From Nitrosomonadales bacterium (GTDB lineage Bacteria; Pseudomonadota; Gammaproteobacteria; Burkholderiales; Nitrosomonadaceae), in assembly GCA_004525885.1 (NCBI GenBank), contig SPBV01000113.1, positions 1 through 5,940 of the forward strand: DNA of 5,940 nt. Reading direction: 5' to 3'. Shown here in pieces: positions 1-4,558 of this stretch (positions are counted from its first letter, which is position 1; the number at the start of each line of letters is the position of its first letter). A program made the translations under genes and the position numbers. The notes under the pieces were generated by a model that worked only from the letters and a program-made list of their open reading frames with translations, was not told where the DNA came from and ran no database searches.

Positions 1-1
1 A

Positions 2-1069
2 ATTGATGCAGTTATTTCAAACGGTGAAAGTACACTTTCACAAGAGCCTTTCCCTTCACAAGAGCCTTGCGAGCTCATTCCACCGTATGGCATACGCAAC
101 TATCAGGCACGGAATTTTATGCATGATCAGATGAGAATTGGCGAACAAATCTTTCTCTATCATTCGAGCTGTAAACAGCCTGGAAAAGTTGCAAGAAACA
201 CGGAAAATGTGCCAAAAAGTTCTCAGCCTGGAAAGGTTGCAGGAAACACGGAAAATGCGCCAAAAAGTTCTGTATCTACACAAACTGTAGCTTTTTCTCA
301 TTACAACAATATTTCAGCTCAATTACCTATCGATCCTAAATCTGGTAAAATTGTAGCTGCTGGTGTAAAAGAGCAGGCTGGGCAGTGCTTAAAAAATATC
401 AAGGCAATTTTAGAAAGTATCAGCGTTCCTTTTGACGATATTGTGAAGATAAATATCTTCCTTAAAAACCTCTCGGATATTGAAGCCGTAAACGAAGTTT
501 ATACAACATTTTTCCCAGACTCGGCTATCGCTAGGACCGCAGCCTATGTTCCTGCACGGACAATAGTTGCAGTCTCAGCTTTACCTATGGATGCTTTGGT
601 GCAAATTGATGCAGTTGTGTCACACGGAGATGGTACACCCCCACAAGCTGTTGAAGACAGGCATAGACTCGTCATAAGAGCAAATAATACGGAAAACGCA
701 CCAAAAAGTTCTCTATCTACACAAACTGTAGCTTTTTCTCATTACAACAATATTTCAGCTCAATTACCTATCGATCCTAAATCCGGTAAAACCGTAGCTG
801 CTGGTGTAAAAGAGCAGGCTGGACAATGTCTAAAAAATATCAAGGCAATTGTGGAAAGTGTCGGCCACGTTATGGACGATGTAGTTAAAATAAATATCCA
901 ACTTAAAAATATCGCAGATATTGATGCTGTAAACGAAGTTTACACAACATTCTTCAAAAGCGATCTTCCCGCAAGAACAACATTTGGCGTTTCAGCTATC
1001 CCTATGGATGCTTTGGTGCAAATTGATGCCGTAGTTTCTAACGGTGAAGGCACACCACCAGGGTTATAA
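2..1069 (+). CDS. Tandem RidA/YjgF-domain protein with embedded EVE-like fragment (5' end outside window)
   Basis: The frame is open from base 2 to the TAA at 1067-1069 (355 residues visible). Counting from base 2, residues 1-10 (IDAVISNGES) are the tail of a Rid domain. Residues 29-64 match the EVE core. Residues 59-90 are a duplicated linker. Residues about 91-214 and 238-353 are two complete Rid domains. Rid proteins are normally single domains of about 125 residues that form trimers and hydrolyse reactive enamine/imine intermediates, using an arginine in a PAR motif. PAR is present in both domains (Arg186, Arg325). Having at least three Rid units in one chain suggests a covalently linked trimer; this is inference. 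An ATG at 119 with only a weak GGA before it could be an internal start, but Rid and EVE coding sequence continues upstream of it, so I treat the gene as 5'-truncated by the window. The substrate is unknown. Confidence 0.85.
   Translation: MDAVISNGESTLSQEPFPSQEPCELIPPYGIRNYQARNFMHDQMRIGEQIFLYHSSCKQPGKVARNTENVPKSSQPGKVAGNTENAPKSSVSTQTVAFSHYNNISAQLPIDPKSGKIVAAGVKEQAGQCLKNIKAILESISVPFDDIVKINIFLKNLSDIEAVNEVYTTFFPDSAIARTAAYVPARTIVAVSALPMDALVQIDAVVSHGDGTPPQAVEDRHRLVIRANNTENAPKSSLSTQTVAFSHYNNISAQLPIDPKSGKTVAAGVKEQAGQCLKNIKAIVESVGHVMDDVVKINIQLKNIADIDAVNEVYTTFFKSDLPARTTFGVSAIPMDALVQIDAVVSNGEGTPPGL
37..68 (+). repeat. Two 14-bp direct copies, 18-bp period
   Basis: TTCACAAGAGCCTT occurs at 37-50 and again at 55-68. 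The 18-bp period keeps the reading frame and gives SQEPF-P-SQEPC. It lies between the tail of the upstream Rid domain and the EVE-like stretch, so it marks one junction of the chimera. Confidence 0.85.
86..196 (+). other. EVE-domain (PUA-like) core fragment inside the Rid-array gene
   Basis: In the frame of the surrounding gene this stretch reads YGIRNYQARNFM, then MRIGEQIFLYHSSCK, then PGKVA. It matches the conserved EVE signature WDGVRNYQARN...M.vGD.v.FYHSnCK.PGivG. EVE proteins are about 150 residues long and some bind modified bases. Here only about 36 residues are clear. The usual N-terminal strand and the C-terminal half are missing, and the sequence passes directly into the Rid linker. 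The SQEPCEL just upstream could be a remnant of the EVE 'KSEP' start with an internal deletion, but this is uncertain. The fragment is probably too short to form a complete EVE fold. Confidence 0.7.
176..271 (+). repeat. 48-bp in-frame tandem repeat in the EVE/Rid linker
   Basis: The unit at 176-223 encodes QPGKVARNTENVPKSS and the unit at 224-271 encodes QPGKVAGNTENAPKSS. The two differ at only a few bases. The second half (NTENAPKSS) also precedes the next Rid domain at 683-712, where it lacks the QPGKVA part. The unit therefore spans the EVE-to-Rid junction: PGKVA comes from the EVE side and NTENAPKSS from the Rid linker. It must have duplicated after the join formed. Confidence 0.9.
248..643 (+). 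repeat. Rid-domain coding repeat, copy 1
   Basis: This is the first complete Rid domain with its linker. It is a direct repeat of 689-1060 at an offset of 441 bp through the first part. From 275 to about 340 the copies are identical, synonymous sites included. From there to about 405 they differ at only a few bases, and beyond about 410 divergence rises sharply. The copy reads FFPDSAIARTAAYVPARTIV near the catalytic arginine, eight residues longer there than copy 2. Confidence 0.9.
689..1060 (+). repeat. Rid-domain coding repeat, copy 2
   Basis: This is the second complete Rid domain. It shares its 5' third almost exactly with 248-643. It reads FFKSDLPARTTFGV near the catalytic arginine, then the same PMDALVQIDAVVS end as copy 1. 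The truncated copy at the window edge (bases 2-31) ends in the same way, IDAVISNGE. Confidence 0.9.
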
Positions 1070-1312
1070 TAGTGATTTAGGTTCTGTCACAAAATTTGAT
1101 TGAACCATAAATGCACTAATTTTTAGACGCACATTGGCTGCGTTCGCATGAAAATTGGCAACTCGATAACCCATCAGGATTATCGAGTTGCCAATATCTA
1201 ATTATCGTCCATAATTCTACTCCTGTGAGAGTAGCAGCTGCATCTTCATTACTCTTCCAACCTACACTGATGCATTTTCCAATGATTTTGTTCCACTTTA
1301 TTATTCAAAGGT
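1070..1312. other. Non-coding gap between the Rid-array gene and the IS30 remnant
   Basis: I see no gene here. The gap holds the 16-bp hairpin at 1154-1195, a small dyad at 1217-1234 (CTACTC, 6-nt loop, GAGTAG), and at 1080-1106 a stretch beginning GGTTCTGTCACAAAAT that resembles the end of an IS6-like element. That resemblance is weak and no partner end was found. Confidence 0.6.
1154..1195. terminator. Perfect 16-bp inverted repeat, possible terminator
   Basis: The arms are ATTGGCAACTCGATAA (1154-1169) and TTATCGAGTTGCCAAT (1180-1195), around a 10-nt loop. The hairpin lies 85 bp after the stop of the Rid-array gene, which suits a transcription end. The plus-strand transcript lacks a clear U run after the stem (ATCTAATTAT). 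On the minus strand the stem ends in AATTTTC, which suits a terminator slightly better. It could instead be a small mobile palindromic repeat. Confidence 0.45.
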
Positions 1313-1335
1313 GGTTTCGGATAATAAGTGCAATT
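1313..1335 (+). repeat. IS30 left inverted repeat
   Basis: GGTTTCGGATAATAAGTGCAATT pairs with the reverse complement of 2378-2400. The shared core is AATAA, one mismatch, then TGCAATT. The outer half is less well conserved. Confidence 0.65.
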
Positions 1336-1342
1336 GGTAAGA

Positions 1343-1373
1343 GAGAGGCCAGCTGGTAGAGTCAGCGCCTCTC
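1343..1373 (+). other. Small hairpin in the transposase leader
   Basis: GAGAGGC (1343-1349) pairs with GCCTCTC (1367-1373) across a 17-nt loop, between the left inverted repeat and the transposase start. It could hinder translation from outside transcripts entering the element. That role is inference. Confidence 0.35.
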
Positions 1374-1395
1374 CCGACCAAGAGATAAAACACCT

Positions 1396-2374
1396 ATGAA
1401 CTACAACCAGTTGACCGAGAATGAACGATACCAAATTTACGTACTAAAAAAAGCCAGATATTCGCAGCTAAAGATCGCGGGCCTGGTGAGACGAAGCCCA
1501 TCTACCATTAGCCGTGGACTCAGAAGGAACAAAGGGCTGCGGGGATACAGGCCACAGCAAGCTCAGAAATTGTCCAGCACTCGACGCAGAGAAGCCCATA
1601 AGGATCGTAAAGTAACCAGTGACATCAGAGGATTTATTGAGACCCCGATTCGCCAGGAGCTAAATCCTCAGCAGGTTTGGACTATCTAGTCAGGTATAAA
1701 GGTTTTCGCTACATCACGAGACGGCGTATCAATTGATTTATGCCGACAAGGTGAGAGGTGGAGATTTATATACGCACCTGAGGGTAGCCTCAATACCATA
1801 TCGAAAGCGCTATGATAGCTACGATCGACGAGGGTAAATCAAGAATCGAGTAGGTATTAATGATAGGCCAGCAGTTGTTGATAGAGGCAATCGCACTGGT
1901 GATTAGGGGGGGGCGGCACTGTCATAGGTAAAGGCCGAAAAGTGCACTATTAACAATGGTTGAGCGTAATACGCTGTATATGGTGATTGCTTTGTTTACA
2001 TGGAAGCAGGCAGACTTGCTAGTAGAAGCGGGGATCAAATCCATGCGGCACCTTAAGGATAGAGTGAAAACCATTACCGTTGGATAACGGTCTTGAATTT
2101 GCCAGACATGAAATGATTGCAAAATGATTGCAGAAGGGCTAGGGACAGACATTTATTTTGCCCACCCTTACGCGTCATGGGAGCGAGGCATAAATGAAAA
2201 TACTAACGGACTGCCCGGCGGTATTTTCCTAAAGGTACCGATTTCAGTGAAGTAACTGAAAAGCAAGTCGAGCACGCGATGGATCGCCTCAACAATAGAC
2301 CACGAGCCACGAGAGGTGGTAGGTCACTCAATGAATTATTTATGGGGCAGAGAGCGGACTTGCTTGCTGCGTAA
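1396..2374 (+). pseudogene. IS30-family transposase, degraded
   Basis: The start MNYNQLTENERYQIYVLKK, followed by a helix-turn-helix (QLKIAGLVRRSPSTISRGLRR) and GLRGYRPQQAQ, is typical of the IS30 family. The first 97 codons are open, ending in a TAG at 1687-1689. After that, homologous protein continues in shifting frames: HHETAYQLIYADKVRGGDLY, RKRYDSYDRRG, RPAVVDRGNRTGD, VIGKG, LYMVIALFTWKQADLL, DNGLEFARHEMIA, IYFAHPYASWERGINENTNG, FPKGTDFSEVT and AMDRLNNRPRATRGG, ending in LLAA and TAA at 2372-2374. Frameshifts fall near 1676, 1705, 1910 (an eight-G run), 1940, 2082, 2122 (an 11-bp duplication) and 2215. Nonsense codons are at 1835-1837 and 1904-1906, the latter replacing the Trp of GDWEGD. 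The catalytic DDE core is therefore broken and no active transposase can be made. The protein would have been about 320 residues. Confidence 0.92.
2111..2132 (+). repeat. 11-bp tandem duplication inside the transposase remnant
   Basis: AAATGATTGCA occurs twice with no gap (2111-2121 and 2122-2132). It interrupts HEMIA-EGLG of the transposase and shifts the frame, so it is one of the inactivating lesions. Replication slippage is the likely cause. Confidence 0.9.
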
Positions 2375-2377
2375 TTG

Positions 2378-2400
2378 AATTGCAGTTATTACTTGAAATC
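2378..2400 (+). repeat. IS30 right inverted repeat
   Basis: AATTGCAGTTATTACTTGAAATC begins four bases after the ancestral transposase stop and mirrors 1313-1335. A short gap between stop codon and end repeat is usual for IS30 elements. Confidence 0.65.
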
Positions 2401-2413
2401 GCAATAAATAAAA

Positions 2414-3418
2414 TTATTGGTCTTTTGATTTTTTGTATTTACGCATACGAGTTTTTCTAATTATTTCCATTTCTTCATTAAACTTGTTGGCTACCTTTTG
2501 TCCCTGCATTTTCACAAACTCCAAAAATGCAAGTGTCACAGGTGAGAGTTTTTTATTCTTTGGATGAACCAGATACCAGTATCGATGAATAGGAAGTCCT
2601 TGGACATCTAGTATTGCAATGGGCCCCGATGTACCTTCCAGTGCTAGTGAATGTATAGATAGTATTGATACACCCAGTTCTGCTACAACTGCCTGCTTGA
2701 TTGCCTCATTACTAGCAAATTCCATATGACCGGCAGGTGTTTTCAGCCCTTTGCTTGCTAATAAACGGTTGATAGCGTCACGTGTGCCTGAACCGGGTTC
2801 ACGATGAATAAATGGTTCGTCAAGGAATCGCTTGAGCGGAATATTTGGTACGTCTGCTAACGGATGGTTGCAGCTTGCCATCGCCACTAACGGGTTTGGT
2901 ATGAACGGGTAAGATATGACATCAAATTCGGGCGGCGGTTCACCCAGAATACATAGATCATCCTCATATCCGGTAAGGCGCTCAAGAATGTGTTCCCGAT
3001 TCTCTACTCTCAGGGAAAAATCAACATCTGGATGCAATCGACCAAACTGACCGAGCAGATGCGGTACAAGGTATTCTGACGAAGTGATAATAGCTAGCCG
3101 CAGGTGCCCGCATTTGACCCCTTTGATGTCTGCTATTTTTGCTTCAAGGTTAGTAATATTGTCGAATATCTCTTGACATATTGTATATACCTCATTACCT
3201 GCTTCAGTTAGGTGGATACGTATTCCTATCTGCTCGAATAATGGTAAACCGATGGTGCCGGCAAGTTTCTTGAGTTGCATTGACACGGTGGGTTGGGCTA
3301 GAAACAACTCTTCGGACGCACGCGTAAAGCTACTGTTACGCGCCACGGACTCAAAGACTTGGAGCTGTCGCAAAGTTATATGCCGGGCGAGGTCGCTTAC
3401 TAAATTTGGATATTTCAA
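2414..3418 (-). CDS. cbbR: CbbR-like LysR-type regulator of the Calvin cycle operon
   Basis: This 334-residue protein would bind DNA upstream of cbb genes and activate them in response to metabolites of the reductive pentose phosphate cycle. Residues 13-72 form the winged helix-turn-helix (HITLRQLQVFESVARNSSFTRA, then QPTVSMQLKKL and GLPLFEQ). Residues about 103-304 form the effector domain, with the REPGSGTR motif at 206-213 and SNEAIKQAV at 237-245, both typical of CbbR. The tail after 305 is rich in lysine and arginine and longer than needed. The start is TTG (3416-3418): a TGA lies two codons upstream and there is no ATG before the helix-turn-helix. Only a weak GTGAGA serves as ribosome binding site. 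The gene is divergent from cbbL, but 1140 bp apart. CbbR assignment rests on motifs and context; the LysR family assignment is certain. Confidence 0.88.
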   Translation of the reverse strand: MKYPNLVSDLARHITLRQLQVFESVARNSSFTRASEELFLAQPTVSMQLKKLAGTIGLPLFEQIGIRIHLTEAGNEVYTICQEIFDNITNLEAKIADIKGVKCGHLRLAIITSSEYLVPHLLGQFGRLHPDVDFSLRVENREHILERLTGYEDDLCILGEPPPEFDVISYPFIPNPLVAMASCNHPLADVPNIPLKRFLDEPFIHREPGSGTRDAINRLLASKGLKTPAGHMEFASNEAIKQAVVAELGVSILSIHSLALEGTSGPIAILDVQGLPIHRYWYLVHPKNKKLSPVTLAFLEFVKMQGQKVANKFNEEMEIIRKTRMRKYKKSKDQ

Positions 3419-3495
3419 ACGTCAAATCTCACGTATTTGTTACGCCAAAATCTACTAAACAAATATGAGCCGCGAGAAACCAAAATAAGCAATTT

Positions 3496-3510
3496 CTAAT
3501 CATATGTTAG
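3496..3510. promoter_or_regulatory. Candidate CbbR (LysR-type) operator
   Basis: CTAATCATATGTTAG has perfect 4-bp arms (CTAA/TTAG). It satisfies both the LysR T-N11-A rule and the TNA-N7-TNA pattern described for CbbR sites (TAA, 7 nt, TTA). It lies 78-92 bp upstream of the cbbR start. A poor -35-like TTGCTT for cbbR (minus strand, 3487-3492) begins three bases away, so autoregulation is plausible. Its role is inferred from motif and position only. Confidence 0.45.
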
Positions 3511-4497
3511 ATACAGCGTATGTAGTCTGGATAAAATGAACCTGACGAGCTGTGACAAAAATCATAGTTCAAACCATTTTCCAAGATATTGCAGCATGAG
3601 ATGAGAGATCAAAATATATCATACCCATTTATTTAAATCTATATACCTTACTTACTCCTGAGGAAAATATAGATTAAAAACCAGAGTAGTTTTTATGACA
3701 GATAAAGACGATTTAACTGTTAGTGTAAAGTTTGTGTAGTAGGGCATATGGTCCCAACATGATTTCTGATTAAGTTATCTGTCCCGGGTATTATGCTACC
3801 CGTATTATTGGATATTGAGACCAAGTCTGCAATGATCGATTTTCGTGCCAATGAATAAGCAGGCTAAGTGTATTAAATTTTTCAACACTACCAGTATTAC
3901 GTAGCAGATCTTACGAAAAATTAAGTTTCGTGTGATAGTTTAGAAGATTTTATGAAATAAAAGGTTCAAGTAGCCAGATTCATTGCCAACACGGTGTCAC
4001 TAAGTGAGGCCAGAAAATAAACAAAAAGCTGTTTTGCTAACTCAGGCAGAAAGTAAAAATTCAGGCAGGATAGTACTAGTACCAGTGTATATTGCAGAGA
4101 AAAAAATAGTGGGATAAGAAACAGCGGATTCAGGAAACTGAAATCTGGTTAGGAGAATGTAGAGAGGTTTTTATAAGAATTAATTCTGATTCTTCAGAGC
4201 CAATCTTGCTCTGTTATTACAAGTATCTTGCCTGTAAATTATCGGGAAGCTGTGATCTGTAAGAAATTCTAATTTTACTTTCTAAAGTTCTTTTCGTTCT
4301 CATAGGTTTTTATCTATAGAGTATATCGGAAATATATATTTCTCATTACAGTCCTTTTCTTTTATATTTCTTATCAGAATAAAATCTAGTTTCCGGGGTT
4401 CGTGATCACTTTCTAATAGCTAAATAGAATATAGACAGAAACTTGAGCCGGATAATTAAGTACGAAGGGAAAGGCAGGCGATTTAATTAGTTTGAAG

Positions 4498-4515
4498 TGA
4501 CTGTATTTACGGTCA
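4498..4515 (+). promoter_or_regulatory. Dyad or hairpin upstream of cbbL
   Basis: TGACTG (4498-4503) and CGGTCA (4510-4515) flank a 6-nt centre, as a nearly perfect dyad (TGAC...GTCA) or a six-pair RNA hairpin with one G-U pair. It ends 43 nt before the cbbL start. An overlapping TCA-N7-TTA (4513-4525) also fits the loose CbbR pattern. It may be an operator or part of the leader. I found no convincing -35/-10 pair nearby. Confidence 0.3.
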
Positions 4516-4545
4516 GAGGTAATTACTAAGGTAGATACTAATTGT

Positions 4546-4553
4546 AGGAGAGG
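4546..4553 (+). promoter_or_regulatory. Strong ribosome binding site of cbbL
   Basis: AGGAGAGG ends five bases before the ATG at 4559-4561. It is close to the ideal Shine-Dalgarno sequence and fixes the start, in keeping with very high expression of RuBisCO. Confidence 0.85.
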
Positions 4554-4558
4554 ATCAT

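Larger units (their letters stand above)
1313..2400 (+). mobile_element. IS30-family insertion sequence, inactivated
   Basis: An IS30-type transposase remnant is flanked by imperfect inverted repeats at 1313-1335 and 2378-2400, which match at about 18 of 23 positions. The span of about 1.09 kb fits the family's usual 1.0-1.25 kb. I could not identify a target duplication. The element sits 13 bp from the stop codon of cbbR and appears to be inserted just downstream of it. The amount of decay shows the insertion is old and no longer able to move by itself. Confidence 0.8.
3419..4558. other. Long AT-rich spacer between cbbR and cbbL, no gene seen
   Basis: No open frame here looks like a gene on either strand. 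The longest plausible short frame, 3695-3739, gives only MTDKDDLTVSVKFV and lacks a ribosome binding site. The spacer contains many short palindromes: CTAATCATATGTTAG (3496-3510), CGGGTA/TACCCG (3785-3802), ACGAAA/TTTCGT (3913-3931), TCACTAAGTGA (3997-4007), GTACTAGTAC (4073-4082), AGAATTAATTCT (4176-4187) and GAAATATATATTTC (4329-4342). TCAGGCAG occurs at 4042-4049 and 4061-4068. The base composition is clearly more AT-rich than either flanking gene. The content could be decayed DNA, regulatory sequence or a long leader; I cannot tell which. Confidence 0.7.

Noticed and set aside
56..301. Minus-strand open frame with internal sequence repeats
   Set aside because: The repeats only mirror the 48-bp tandem repeat of the Rid/EVE gene on the other strand.
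1249..1434. Minus-strand open frame across the IS30 left end
   Set aside because: It crosses the inverted repeat and the transposase start and has no supporting signals.
1922..2152. Minus-strand open frame inside the IS30 remnant
   Set aside because: The opposite strand clearly encodes transposase fragments over the same stretch.
3252..3458. Plus-strand open frame opposite the start of cbbR
   Set aside because: It is a shadow of the LysR helix-turn-helix coding sequence and the product resembles nothing.
3695..3739. Short frame encoding MTDKDDLTVSVKFV
   Set aside because: It has only 14 codons and lacks a Shine-Dalgarno sequence. It looks protein-like at its start but nothing supports expression.
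4443..4478. GAGCCGGATAATTAAGTACG resembling domain V of a group II intron
   Set aside because: The paired strand and the closing GGTTC are missing, and no maturase or other intron part is nearby.
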